NCBI GenBank assembly: GCA_963205115.1
Contig: CAUJHV010000078.1
Coordinates: 49,453-113,452, forward strand
Direction of reading: 5' to 3'
DNA length: 64,000 nt
From: Pseudomonadota bacterium
GTDB lineage: Bacteria > Pseudomonadota > Gammaproteobacteria > Burkholderiales > Burkholderiaceae_C
In this document: in pieces, positions 25,603 to 34,707 of the stretch
Numbering within the stretch: position 1 is the stretch's first letter
Layout of the letters: each line of letters opens with the position of its first letter
Translations under genes and position numbers: made by a program
The notes under the pieces: generated by a model
What the model saw: the letters and a program-made list of their open reading frames with translations, nothing else
What the model was told of the DNA's origin: nothing
Databases searched by the model: none

Positions 25603-26262
25603 TCACTGCTTGGGCGCTTCGCGCGACACCAGCACGCCTTCGAGGTGCGCCGCGCCCAGCGGGTGCGTCGGCGGGCGGTCGCGGATCACCTTGACGGTGC
25701 TCAGGCCCAGCGACGGCACGGTCCAGACCTGTTCGGTTTCACCGAAGGAGTTCTTGCTGACCACCTTGAAGGCCTTGAATGTGCCGGCGGGCACCGTCAC
25801 GTCTTCCAGCGCGTCCACCTTGTACTCGACGACCAGCGGCATCACGCCGGGCGGCTGGTAGATGGTCATCTCGGCCACGACCTTCCAGCTCTTGCCCACG
25901 GCCAGCGGCCAGTCGTAGCTCAGCGGCGGGTTGTACGCGTACATGGGCCTGCCGTCGCTCGTCAGATTGGCGACTGTGCCGTGCGTGGCGGGGTCGAGCA
26001 GGGATATGCCGTGGCGCTGCGATACCGACGCGATCAGCGTGCGGCCGTTCCATTCCTGGCGGCCCACCACCCAGCGCACGGGTCCGTCATAGACACCGTA
26101 GCTGCCTTCACTCTTGCGCTGGTAGACCGTGACCGTGCCTTCGGGCGCATTCACGAAGACACCGGGGTTCGGGGCCTGTGCACGCACGGGCGCGGCGGTC
26201 ATCAGCAGGGCGCAGGCAGCGGCGAGGACCAGGGGATGCAGGCGAGTCTCATTCGTACGCAT
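25603..26262 (-). CDS. Exported protein of unknown function in the phosphonate island
   Basis: 219 aa, ribosome-binding site AGGAGGT, signal peptide about 1-28 (LMTAAPVRA-QA). The mature part is beta-rich (GSYGVYDGPVRWVVGRQEWNGR, PLSYDWPLAVGKSW, VEYKVDALEDVTVPAGTFKAF), reminiscent of small exported proteins of unknown function whose core ends in P-A-G-x-F-x-A. It lies 252 bases downstream of phnA on the same strand. A periplasmic accessory role is possible, but I recognise no specific family. Confidence 0.6.
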   Translation of the reverse strand: MRTNETRLHPLVLAAACALLMTAAPVRAQAPNPGVFVNAPEGTVTVYQRKSEGSYGVYDGPVRWVVGRQEWNGRTLIASVSQRHGISLLDPATHGTVANLTSDGRPMYAYNPPLSYDWPLAVGKSWKVVAEMTIYQPPGVMPLVVEYKVDALEDVTVPAGTFKAFKVVSKNSFGETEQVWTVPSLGLSTVKVIRDRPPTHPLGAAHLEGVLVSREAPKQ

Positions 26263-26290
26263 GGAAATTACCTCCTGTAGATCTGGGTTC

Positions 26291-26312
26291 GACCCGGCGG
26301 GTTTGCCGGGTC
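26291..26312. terminator. Hairpin in the gap between phnA and the exported protein
   Basis: GACCCGGC (26291-26298), 6-base loop, GCCGGGTC (26305-26312): a perfect 8-bp stem about 30 bases upstream of the exported-protein ATG. It lies in the 252-base gap and could attenuate read-through from phnR-phnA; there is no T-run. I see nothing else in this gap. Confidence 0.4.
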
Positions 26313-26514
26313 GGTACGTCAGATGGGGACTCATTCCCAGCCTGCGCGCGTGACGTGAGAAACCTTTGCCGAAGGTCAAATGGCGCATGGAGTTGCGCAG
26401 CCGCAGTGGCGCGCGGGCCACGGTCCGGCCGTGCGAAAGCGGCTCGCTGCCGATGCAGCCGGGCGCGTGGTTCAGCCGCGGGTGGGTGCAGGGCGGCGGG
26501 CCGCCTGCGCCCCT

Positions 26515-27786
26515 TTACACCACGCCGTTGATCGCGTACTCGAAGATCTGGTAGCTCTTGACCGTCTCGCTGGCGGTCTTGGCGCGATAGGCCGCATTCA
26601 GCGGCCCGTTCAGGATGAACGGGACCTTGGCTTCCGACGTGCCGCCGTGCGTGCGCAGGCGGTGGCCCTTCAGGCCGGTGAGGTCGTGGTTCTTCGCGCT
26701 GGCGCCGATGCACATGTCGGCCCGCGCGACCACGGCCACATCGCCTTCGCGGTCGGGCGGCATGTCGAACATGCGGCAGGTGGTCTCGCGGTCCAGCGCG
26801 AGTTCGATGCCGTCCACGTGTGCGATGGCGTCGATGATCTGCTGCGGCGTGACCGCGCTGCGCGTCCACACACGCACGAAGCCGCCGAGCGCGCCGTGGT
26901 GCGCGACGAAGGCATCGGTGATGGGGCAGATGACGGTGGTAGTGCCGGCGCCGAACTTGGCGTCCAGGATGTCCTGCAGCCAGATGACCTTGGGCTCGCC
27001 GTCCGCGTTGCTCTTGTCGTTCATGCCGTGGTCGGCGGTGAGCGCCACGGTGGCGCCCAGCGCGGCCAGGCGGCCGATGGCGTTGTCCAGCAGGCGGTAG
27101 AAGGTGCGCGCGCCGTCTTCGTCGGGCGCCCATTTGTGCTGCACCCAATCGGTGAGCGAGAGGAACAGCAGGTCGGGCCGGCGCTCCTGCAGCAGCTTGA
27201 TGCCGGCCTCCATCACCAGCAGGCTCAGCTCCATGCTGTACATGCCGGGCTTGTCCATGCCCAGCCAGGGCAGCACGTTCTCGATGCCGTTTTCGGCCAG
27301 CGTGCAGCGGTCGGCGTGTTCGCTGGAAAACGAGACGCTGCCGCCGGCCAGGTCCAGACCCTTGGAGAGCTGCTTGCGCAGCTTGTCCTTGGCGGTGATC
27401 GAGACCACGCGCGCGCCGGCCGCGGCGAATTTCGCCAGGATGGTGGCGCCGCGCAGCAGCTCGGGGCCGGTCATCACGACCGGTTCCCAGGTGGCGGTGT
27501 CGAGGTAGAAGTTGCCGCTGATGCCGTGCTTGGACGTGGGTGTGCCCGTGATCATCGACATGTTGTTCGGGCAGGTGAACGAGGGCATGGAGCCGTCGGC
27601 CACCAGCGCATGGCCTTCGGCCACGAAGCGCGCGATGTTCGGGATGTCGCCACTGGCGAGGTATTCGCGCAGGTAGGCGGGGTCGCCGCCATCGATGCAC
27701 ACGACCACCGTGGGGCGCAGCGGCCAGCGGTAATCGGTGCCGTTGACATTCACACGGCGGCTGTCGGTCGGGGCGGATGCGGTCAT
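26515..27786 (-). CDS. phnA: Phosphonoacetate hydrolase PhnA
   Basis: 423 aa, alkaline-phosphatase superfamily. Two-zinc site: Asp32 (VCIDGGDP), the nucleophile Thr71 (MPSFTCPNN), then LSLTDWVQHKW, TADHGMND and a late HGGTSEAKVPF supplying the remaining Asp/His ligands. It splits phosphonoacetate into acetate and phosphate, the C-P bond-breaking last step after PhnW and PhnY. The length fits the family. It is 74 bases downstream of phnR and so expected to be in the same operon. Confidence 0.93.
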   Translation of the reverse strand: MTASAPTDSRRVNVNGTDYRWPLRPTVVVCIDGGDPAYLREYLASGDIPNIARFVAEGHALVADGSMPSFTCPNNMSMITGTPTSKHGISGNFYLDTATWEPVVMTGPELLRGATILAKFAAAGARVVSITAKDKLRKQLSKGLDLAGGSVSFSSEHADRCTLAENGIENVLPWLGMDKPGMYSMELSLLVMEAGIKLLQERRPDLLFLSLTDWVQHKWAPDEDGARTFYRLLDNAIGRLAALGATVALTADHGMNDKSNADGEPKVIWLQDILDAKFGAGTTTVICPITDAFVAHHGALGGFVRVWTRSAVTPQQIIDAIAHVDGIELALDRETTCRMFDMPPDREGDVAVVARADMCIGASAKNHDLTGLKGHRLRTHGGTSEAKVPFILNGPLNAAYRAKTASETVKSYQIFEYAINGVV

Positions 27787-27860
27787 GGCGGTCTCGCGGG
27801 TCGGTTTCTGGAGTCGGGTGTCAGATGTGCGGATGTGCGGTCGGGTGTCGGGCCGTGGGC

Positions 27861-28589
27861 TCAGCGTGCCGCGGCGCCGGCCTGCAGCGCTTCCTGCAGC
27901 CGCGCACGGCTGCCCAGCACGTGATCGGTCAGCAGGCGCTCGGCACGCGCTTCGTCGCGGGTCGCGATGGCCTCGACGATGGCCTCGTGCTCCTGCGTGG
28001 AGCGTGGGATGTGGCGCGCGCCGCGCTGCAGCGTGGTGCGGCGGTAGAGGTCCAGCTGCTTGACCAGGCTGCGGTAATGCTCGAGCAGCGCGTTGTTGCG
28101 TGCGGCGCGCGCCAGCACCTCGTGGAACTCGACGTTCAGCGCGAAGTAGTCCTCGGCGCTGCGTGCGCGTCCGGGCGTGCGCGTGTGCGCCTGCATGCGG
28201 CGCACCAGCGCGCGCAGCAGCTCGATCTCGTCCAGCGCGATGCGGCGGGCGGCCAGCCGGCCGATCAGGCCTTCGAGCACGGCGCGCACCTCGTAGTACT
28301 CGCTGGCTTCGTCCAGCGAGATCTCGCGCACGAAGACGCCGCGGTTCTTTTCGACACGCACGAGGCCCGCCTGGCTCAGCGCGCGGAAGGCTTCGCGCAC
28401 CGGCCCGCGCGAGACGCCCAGCGCCGTGGCGACGTCCACCTCGTTGAGCTTGGCGCCCGCTGCGATCTCGCCGCCCAGGATGCGGCGTTCGAGCTCCTGC
28501 TGCGCCAGCGTGGCCAGCGAGTGCTCGCGCAGCATCTCGAGGGCCTGGACGGGTGCGGCGGCGCGCTTGGACAGGTCGATGGAGGGCAT
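27861..28589 (-). CDS. phnR: PhnR, GntR/FCD-family regulator of phosphonate use
   Basis: 242 aa. The GntR winged helix spans about residues 25-95 (LERRILGGEIAAGAKLNEVDVA, SRGPVREAFRALSQAGLV) and the FCD ligand domain about 105-235 (the metal/ligand His in NVEFHEVLARAARN and later helices). It resembles the Burkholderiales phosphonate-associated GntR subfamily. The ligand is probably AEP or a breakdown product. A GATTGTCAACAATC operator sits 45 bases upstream, implying autoregulation. Confidence 0.85.
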   Translation of the reverse strand: MPSIDLSKRAAAPVQALEMLREHSLATLAQQELERRILGGEIAAGAKLNEVDVATALGVSRGPVREAFRALSQAGLVRVEKNRGVFVREISLDEASEYYEVRAVLEGLIGRLAARRIALDEIELLRALVRRMQAHTRTPGRARSAEDYFALNVEFHEVLARAARNNALLEHYRSLVKQLDLYRRTTLQRGARHIPRSTQEHEAIVEAIATRDEARAERLLTDHVLGSRARLQEALQAGAAAR

Positions 28590-28633
28590 GTCGGGGCTTC
28601 GGTAGCGCGGTGATCGTAGGCAGGGGCTGTGCG

Positions 28634-28647
28634 GATTGTCAACAATC
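28634..28647. promoter_or_regulatory. Probable PhnR operator 2
   Basis: GATTGTCAACAATC between the phnR start (28589) and the downstream end of the 2-hydroxyacid dehydrogenase gene; it would autoregulate phnR and with it phnA. Confidence 0.75.
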
Positions 28648-28672
28648 AACAAGATGGCTGCGCCGGGGAGGG

Positions 28673-29728
28673 TCATGCGCCGGGCGGCGGGGGCGGGTCC
28701 TCGAAGCGCACGCCGTGGGTCTGCGCGCGCAGGCGCGGGTCGGTCGAGCGCACGGTCAGCGGCCGGCCTTCCAGCGCCTCGCGGCAACGCGCCAGGGTGT
28801 CGTCCTGCAGGCGCTGCATCGCTTCGTGCGTATAGAAGGTCAGGTGCGGAAACAGGATCACGTGGTCCAGTCCGAACAGCGGCGACAGCGGATGGCCGGC
28901 ATGCGCCAGCGGCTCGCGGCCGTAGACGTCCAGCGCCGCGCCGGCAATGCGGCGCGCCAGCAGCGCCTGCACCAGCGCGGCTTCGTCGACGATCTCGCCG
29001 CGCGACACATTGATCAGCACCGCGTCCGGCTTCATCGCCCCCAGTTGTGCCGCGCCGATGAGGTGATGCGTCTGGGCGTTGAGCACGCAGTGGATGGACA
29101 GCGCGTCGCAGCGCGGGATCATGGCGTCGAGGCTGTCGCAGCGCTCCACGCCGGGCGGCGTGCGGGCGTCGGTCAGCGCCGGGTCGACGGCCAGCACGCG
29201 CATGCGAAAGCCCAGCGCCATGCGCGCCATGCTGCGGCCGATGCGTCCCAGACCCACCAGGCCCAGCGTGCGGCCGGCGAGGTCGCTGGCCAGCCAGTTC
29301 GACGCCGGCCAGATCCAGGCTTCGCGCTGCACGGCCGCGTGAATGGGCAGCAGCCGCTTGAGCAGGGTCATCATCAGCGCGAAGGCGCCTTCGGCGACGG
29401 TTTCCTCCGCATATTCCGGGACGTTGACGACGGGGATGCGGTGCGCGCGCGCGGCATCGTGGTCGATGGCGTCGATGCCCACGCCGTACTTGACGATGGC
29501 CTTCAGCCGCGTGGCGCCGGCCAGCGCCTGCGCATCGATGCGCGTGTAGCACATCAGCAGCAGGTCGGCATCGGCCAGTTCGCGCGCCAGGTCCTGTGGC
29601 GAGACGCCGTCGGGCAGCAGCACCAGGTCGCCGCCCCAGGCCCGCAGCGCGGCGTCGGCCAGCGGCATCTCGAGTTCGCGGTCGGTGCGCACGACCTTGA
29701 AGTGGGGCAGCGGCGGCAGGGTGGGCAT
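28673..29728 (-). CDS. D-isomer-specific 2-hydroxyacid dehydrogenase in the phosphonate island
   Basis: 351 aa. NAD-binding motif GLVGLGRIGRSMARMALGF; the catalytic Arg lies in INVSRGEIVDEAALV, followed by Glu in YGREP and His in LFPHLTFYT. It reduces a 2-oxoacid or oxidises a D-2-hydroxyacid. Its place in an operon with a DMT permease and a Na/Pi transporter under a PhnR operator suggests a phosphonate substrate such as phosphonolactate/phosphonopyruvate, but this is only inference. Confidence 0.8.
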   Translation of the reverse strand: MPTLPPLPHFKVVRTDRELEMPLADAALRAWGGDLVLLPDGVSPQDLARELADADLLLMCYTRIDAQALAGATRLKAIVKYGVGIDAIDHDAARAHRIPVVNVPEYAEETVAEGAFALMMTLLKRLLPIHAAVQREAWIWPASNWLASDLAGRTLGLVGLGRIGRSMARMALGFRMRVLAVDPALTDARTPPGVERCDSLDAMIPRCDALSIHCVLNAQTHHLIGAAQLGAMKPDAVLINVSRGEIVDEAALVQALLARRIAGAALDVYGREPLAHAGHPLSPLFGLDHVILFPHLTFYTHEAMQRLQDDTLARCREALEGRPLTVRSTDPRLRAQTHGVRFEDPPPPPGA

Positions 29729-29799
29729 GGCGGCGGGTCGGTCGGTGGCGGACGGATGATCAAGGCAGGCTGCGCATGCGGTGGGAAGTTGTCTGTCGA

Positions 29800-30678
29800 T
29801 CAGCTCAGGCGCAAAGCCACGACACCGCCCACGATGACCAGCGCACCCAGCGCGCGGCGCGGAATCAGCCGTTCCTTCAGCACGGCCAGCGACAGCCCCG
29901 TGGCAAACAGCACCGAGGTTTCGCGCAGCGCCGAGACCACGGCCACCGGCGCGCGGGTCATCGCCCACAGCGCGATGCCGTAGGAGCCCAGAGAGGCCAG
30001 GCCGCCCAATGTGGCCACGAGCCAGCGCCGCCGTGCATGGGCCAGCAGCGCCTGGCGCCCCGCGGCATCGCGCCGCCACCAGACCCAGGCCGGGTAGGGC
30101 AGGCCGTCCAGCACGAACAGCATCAGCACATAGCTGAAGGCGGAAGCGCCGCCGCTGGCGGTGGTGCGCACGCCCTGGCCGTCGACCACCGTGTAGCAGG
30201 CGATGACGCAGGCGTTGGCCAGCGCGTAGCCCAGTGCGCGGCGGTGGTGGAAGGGGTCGGCGCCGGCGCCCAGGCCCAGCAGCAGCACGCCGGCCGTCAC
30301 GCCCAGCACGCCCAGCCAGGCGGCTGCGCTGAGCGATTCACCCAGCAGCACGATGCTGGCCAGGGCCACCAGCAGCGGCGCGCTGCCGCGCATGATGGGG
30401 TAGGTCAGGCCCAGGTCGCCGTGCTGGTAGGCGCCGTTCAGGGTGATGTAGTAGGCCATGTGGATGGTCAGCGACAGCCCCACATAAGGCCATGCGGCCA
30501 CGGGAGGCAGGCCCCAGATCGCCAGCAGTGGCAGCGCGGCGATGGCGCCCAGCGCATGCACCAGCGCCAGATCGGCCTGCTGGTCGCCAGCGCCCTTGAC
30601 CAGCGTATTCCAGCCCGCGTGCAGCAGCGCGCCGAACAGCACGGCGGCGACGACGAAGCCGTCCATGCCCGGCGTCAC
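29800..30678 (-). CDS. EamA/DMT-family permease associated with phosphonate use
   Basis: 292 aa, GTG start overlapping the stop of the Na/Pi gene (an ATG follows at 30666). Ten hydrophobic segments in two EamA halves, for example VVAAVLFGALLHAGWNTLVKG and VAVVSALRETSVLFATGLSL with the E-x-x-x-F signature of drug/metabolite transporters. It resembles the 'phosphonate utilisation associated membrane protein' (phn_DUF6) of Burkholderiales. It may import a phosphonate or export a product. Confidence 0.82.
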   Translation of the reverse strand: MTPGMDGFVVAAVLFGALLHAGWNTLVKGAGDQQADLALVHALGAIAALPLLAIWGLPPVAAWPYVGLSLTIHMAYYITLNGAYQHGDLGLTYPIMRGSAPLLVALASIVLLGESLSAAAWLGVLGVTAGVLLLGLGAGADPFHHRRALGYALANACVIACYTVVDGQGVRTTASGGASAFSYVLMLFVLDGLPYPAWVWWRRDAAGRQALLAHARRRWLVATLGGLASLGSYGIALWAMTRAPVAVVSALRETSVLFATGLSLAVLKERLIPRRALGALVIVGGVVALRLS

Positions 30679-32351
30679 CTGGCGCCGTCGTCGCTGGGCA
30701 GCTCACCCAGCCGCGATTCGCGCAGCCGGGTATTGGCCAGGATGCCGGCGGAATCGAGGATCGGGTAGGCGATGGAGCAGATGTGCGAGTTGATGCGCTT
30801 GAGGTCGCTGATCAGGTCCAGGTGCAGGCTGCTGGTCTCGATGCTGGGGGCGGTGTTCTCGCGCAGCCGCGCCAGGTGCGTGGCGGCATAGCTGCGCTCC
30901 AGGTCGCGGAAGCGTGCCTTTTCTTCCAGCAGCTTGCGTGCGTCGTTGACGTGGCCGTCGAGAAACACCGTCATGCCCAGGCGCAGGTTGGACAGCAGCC
31001 GCTCGTGCAGGTGGCTGATCTCGGCCATGCCTGCCTCCGAGAAATTGCGGCCCGGGCGGATCTTCTTGTCTTCCACATCCTGCAGGATGCGTTCGACGAT
31101 GTCGCCGATCTGCTCCATGTTGATGGTGAAGGAGACGATGTCGGTCCAGCGCCGGCTCTCGCGTTCGCTCAGCGCCTCGCGCGAGATCTGCGTGAGGTAG
31201 AACTTGATGGCCGAGTAAAGCTCGTCGACCGTGTCGTCCATGTGGCGAAGCTGTTCGGCCAGCACCAGGTTGTTGGTGCGGATGACGTCGATGGCGCCGC
31301 GCAGCATGGTTTCCACGACGTCGGCCTGGTGCAGGGCTTCACGCGCCGCACAGGAGATGGCCAGTGACGGCGTGGGCAGCGCGACAGGGTCCAGGTGGCG
31401 CGGGCGCGATTGCGAAGGCGCGGGCGGCGGCGCGGACATCCAGCGTTCGAGCTGCCGCGCCAGCGCGCCGGTGAAGCCGATGAACACGACGGCCAGCGCC
31501 ACGTTGAACAGCAGGTGGAAGGCCACCACCTGTTGCGGCACGCTGGCGAACTGCGTCTGCAGCAGCGCCAGTGCCTTGCCGATCCAGGGCATGGCCAGCA
31601 GCACGCCGGCCAGCTTGAACAGCAGGTTGCCCACCGGCAGGCGGCGCGTGGCCACATCGGAGCGCGCGGTGGTCAGCACACCCAGCACGCCGCTGCCGAC
31701 GTTGGCGCCCAGCACCAGGCCCAGCGCCACGGTCGGCGGCAGCATGCCCGCACCGGCCAGCGTGGCGGTCAGCAGCACGATGGCCAGCGATGAGTAGGAC
31801 AACACCGTGAGGATCGCGCCGACGACGATGTCCAGCAGCACCTCGTTGGGCAGCGCGGCCAGCAGCTGGCGCACGGCGGGTGATTCGGTGAGCGGTCGCG
31901 TCGCGCCGACGATCAGCTGCAGCGCCAGCGTGATGAGCCCCACGCCGATGACGATGCGCCCGAAGCGGCCCACCGAGGTGCGTTCGCGGGTGATGAACAG
32001 CACCACGCCGACGAAGATCAGCAGCGGCGACAGCCAGGACAGATCGAAGGAGAAGACCACCACCATCGCCGAGGTGCCGATGTCCGCACCCAGCATCACG
32101 GCCAGCGCGGCGGCCGTCGCGATGAGGCCGCGGCCCACGAATGAAGCGACGATCAGCCCCGTGGCGGTGCTGGACTGCACCAAGCTGGTGACCGCGAGGC
32201 CCGCGGCCATGGCACGGAAACGGTTGCCGACGCTGCGGGCGATGAGTTCGCGCAGGTTGGCGCCGAACAGGCGCAGCACCCCGGTGCGCACGATGTGCGT
32301 CGCCCACACGAGGAGCGCGATGGCGGCGAGCAGGTTCAGCAGATGCTGCAT
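30675..32351 (-). CDS. Na/Pi cotransporter-family protein with PhoU-like tail
   Basis: 558 aa. The N-terminal 310 residues hold two inverted Na/Pi repeats with LVQSSTATGLIVASF and the second-repeat equivalent LSYSSLAIVLLTATLAG; the C-terminal 230 residues are helical and PhoU-like (MLRGAIDVIRTNNLVLAEQL, EQIGDIVERILQDVEDKK). It moves phosphate with sodium. First gene of the operon divergent from phnS; it could export the excess phosphate released by PhnA. Confidence 0.88.
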   Translation of the reverse strand: MQHLLNLLAAIALLVWATHIVRTGVLRLFGANLRELIARSVGNRFRAMAAGLAVTSLVQSSTATGLIVASFVGRGLIATAAALAVMLGADIGTSAMVVVFSFDLSWLSPLLIFVGVVLFITRERTSVGRFGRIVIGVGLITLALQLIVGATRPLTESPAVRQLLAALPNEVLLDIVVGAILTVLSYSSLAIVLLTATLAGAGMLPPTVALGLVLGANVGSGVLGVLTTARSDVATRRLPVGNLLFKLAGVLLAMPWIGKALALLQTQFASVPQQVVAFHLLFNVALAVVFIGFTGALARQLERWMSAPPPAPSQSRPRHLDPVALPTPSLAISCAAREALHQADVVETMLRGAIDVIRTNNLVLAEQLRHMDDTVDELYSAIKFYLTQISREALSERESRRWTDIVSFTINMEQIGDIVERILQDVEDKKIRPGRNFSEAGMAEISHLHERLLSNLRLGMTVFLDGHVNDARKLLEEKARFRDLERSYAATHLARLRENTAPSIETSSLHLDLISDLKRINSHICSIAYPILDSAGILANTRLRESRLGELPSDDGAR

Positions 32352-32382
32352 GGGGCACCTGGATTGAATCCCGGCTTCGGTA

Positions 32383-32396
32383 GATTGTCAACAATC
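32383..32396. promoter_or_regulatory. Probable PhnR operator 3 (divergent promoter)
   Basis: GATTGTCAACAATC in the 204-base gap between the divergent Na/Pi and phnS genes, flanked by A and T so that the repeat extends to AGATTGT-CA-ACAATCT. It could control the leftward transporter operon and the rightward phnSTU-phnW operon together. Confidence 0.75.
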
Positions 32397-32555
32397 TGCA
32401 ACTTCAGGGTTCTCCCGTTGACACCGTCCGGGGGCCGGCGCAGCATGGCCCGAAGGTTGCGAGGGGTGTGCCTGCGTCATCGCGCGGTCACAGCCGGGTG
32501 GCAGCCTGCAGCGCTGCGCGTCCCGCGCCACACCACACCATCGAGGAGTTGTCTT

Positions 32556-33605
32556 ATGCGTCGGTCCGTCCCCTCCGCCCTCTGCGTCCTCTCCGTCGCC
32601 GCCGGTCTGGCGCTCGCTGCGCTGCCGGCCGCCGCGCAGAAGACCCAGCTGCTGGTCTACACCGCGCTGGAAACCGACCAGCTCAAGGCCTATGAACAAG
32701 GCTTCGCCAAGTCCAACCCGGACATCGAGATCAAGTGGGTGCGCGATTCCACCGGTGTCGTCACCGCCAAGCTGCTGGCCGAAAAGGCCAACCCGCAGGC
32801 CGACGCCGTGATGGGCGTGGCCGCGTCCAGCCTGGCCCTGCTGGACCGCAACGGCATGCTCGAGCCCTACCGCCCGCTGAACCTGGACGCCATCATGAGC
32901 CAGTACCGGGACAAGAAGAACCCGCCCGCCTGGTTCGGCATGGACGTGTGGGGCGCGACGATGTGCTTCAACACCGTCGAAGCCGCCAAGAAGGGCATCC
33001 CGAAGCCGGAGACCTGGAAGGACCTGACCAAGCCCATCTACAAGGGCCAGGTCGTGATGCCCAACCCGGCGAGTTCGGGCACGGGCTTCTTCGATGTGAC
33101 TGCCTGGCTCACGATGTTCGGCGACGACGCCGGCAAGGGCGGCGGCTGGAAGTTCATGGACGGGCTGCACGAGAACATCGCGCAGTACACGCACTCCGGC
33201 AGCCGGCCGTGCAACATGGCCGCGGCGGGCGAGTACGTCGTGGGCATCTCCTTCGAATACCGCGCCAACAGCAACAAGGCCAAGGGCGCGCCCATCGACC
33301 TGGTCTTCCCGAAGGAAGGCCTGGGCTGGGACCTCGAGGCCTTCGGCATCCACAAGGGCACCAAGAAGCTGGAAGCGGCCAAGAAGCTGGCCGACTGGGC
33401 TTCCAGCAAGGACGCGATGCTGCTGTACGGCAAGAACTTTGCGATCACCGCGCAGCCGGGCGTGGCCGCACCCTTGCCCAATGTGCCCAAGGACTACGAG
33501 GCGCGCCTGGTGAAGAAAGACTTCTACTGGGAAGCCGAGAACCGCGAGCGCATCCTTAACGAGTGGAACAAGCGCTACAACGCCAAGTCCGAACCCAAGA
33601 AGTGA
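32556..33605 (+). CDS. phnS: 2-aminoethylphosphonate ABC transporter, periplasmic binding protein
   Basis: 349 aa, ribosome-binding site GAGGAG, signal peptide 1-25 (ALPAAA-QK). A type-2 periplasmic fold resembling Fe3+/AEP binders: LLVYTALETDQLKAYEQGF at the mature start, then ADAVMGVAASSLALLDRNGML, ASSGTGFFDVTAWLTMFG and EYVVGISFEYRA. It delivers AEP to the following ATPase and permease. First gene of phnS-phnT-phnU. Confidence 0.85.
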   Translation: MRRSVPSALCVLSVAAGLALAALPAAAQKTQLLVYTALETDQLKAYEQGFAKSNPDIEIKWVRDSTGVVTAKLLAEKANPQADAVMGVAASSLALLDRNGMLEPYRPLNLDAIMSQYRDKKNPPAWFGMDVWGATMCFNTVEAAKKGIPKPETWKDLTKPIYKGQVVMPNPASSGTGFFDVTAWLTMFGDDAGKGGGWKFMDGLHENIAQYTHSGSRPCNMAAAGEYVVGISFEYRANSNKAKGAPIDLVFPKEGLGWDLEAFGIHKGTKKLEAAKKLADWASSKDAMLLYGKNFAITAQPGVAAPLPNVPKDYEARLVKKDFYWEAENRERILNEWNKRYNAKSEPKK

Positions 33606-33620
33606 AGGCCGGGTCGTCCG

Positions 33621-34700
33621 ATGGCGACTGAGCCCCTCCCGCAGCACTACCTCCAGCTGACGGGCATCCGCAAGCAGTTCGGCAACTTCGAGGCGCTCAA
33701 GGGTGTCGACCTCACCGTGCAGCGCGGTGAGTTCGTGTGCTTCCTCGGCCCGTCGGGCTGCGGCAAGACCACCTTGTTGCGCATCATTGCCGGGCTGGAG
33801 GCGCAAACCGCAGGCACGCTGCAGCAGGCCGGGCGCGACATCTCGCGCCTGGCGCCGGCGCAGCGCGACTACGGCATCGTTTTCCAGTCCTACGCGCTGT
33901 TTCCCAACCTGAGCGTGGCCGACAACGTGGCTTACGGCCTGGTCAACCGGCGCGAGCCGCGCGAGAAGATCCGCCAGCGTGTGGCTGAGCTGGTGGCGCT
34001 GGTGGGCCTGCCGGGCAGCGAGGCCAAATTTCCGGCGCAGCTCTCGGGTGGGCAGCAGCAGCGCATCGCGCTGGCGCGTGCGCTGGCCACCTCGCCGGGG
34101 CTGCTGCTGCTGGACGAGCCGCTGTCGGCGCTGGACGCCATCGTGCGCGTGCACCTGCGCCAGGAGATCCGCGCGCTGCAGCGGCAGCTGGGCGTGACCA
34201 CCATCATGGTCACGCACGACCAGGAAGAAGCGCTGTCCGTGGCCGACCGCATCGTGGTGATGAACCACGGCGTGATCGACCAGGTCGGCACGCCGATGGA
34301 GGTCTACCGCGAGCCCGCCACGCCTTTCGTGGCCGACTTCGTCGGGCGCATCAACGTGCTGCAGGGCCATGCCGCCGGCGAGGGGCGGCTGCGCATCGGC
34401 GCCAGTGAATTCCACTGCGCGCACGCGCGTGCACCCGGTTCGCCCGTGAAGCTGTACCTGCGGCCCGAGGACGTGCTGGCGCGCCCCATCGCCGCGGGCG
34501 ACAGCAATGTCTTCGACGCACGCATCGAGAAGATCGAATTCCTGGGCTCTTACTGCCTGGTGCGTGTGAGCAGCCCGGCGCTGGGCGAACAGGGCCTGAC
34601 GGTCTACCTGTCGCTCAATTTCCTGGCCGAGCAGCAACTGACCGAAGGCAGCGTGCTGCCGCTGCGGCTGCTGCCCGAGCGCATGCGGCTGATGGATTGA
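33621..34700 (+). CDS. phnT: 2-aminoethylphosphonate ABC transporter, ATP-binding protein
   Basis: 359 aa. Walker A GPSGCGKTT (about residues 46-54), signature LSGGQQQRIALARAL, Walker B LLLDEPLSALD, switch His in VTHDQEEAL, and a C-terminal TOBE regulatory domain (LYLRPEDVLARP). The Q-loop is in GIVFQSYALFPNLSV. It energises uptake of the phosphonate through the permease encoded 7 bases downstream. Confidence 0.9.
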   Translation: MATEPLPQHYLQLTGIRKQFGNFEALKGVDLTVQRGEFVCFLGPSGCGKTTLLRIIAGLEAQTAGTLQQAGRDISRLAPAQRDYGIVFQSYALFPNLSVADNVAYGLVNRREPREKIRQRVAELVALVGLPGSEAKFPAQLSGGQQQRIALARALATSPGLLLLDEPLSALDAIVRVHLRQEIRALQRQLGVTTIMVTHDQEEALSVADRIVVMNHGVIDQVGTPMEVYREPATPFVADFVGRINVLQGHAAGEGRLRIGASEFHCAHARAPGSPVKLYLRPEDVLARPIAAGDSNVFDARIEKIEFLGSYCLVRVSSPALGEQGLTVYLSLNFLAEQQLTEGSVLPLRLLPERMRLMD

Positions 34701-34707
34701 GCGCGCC

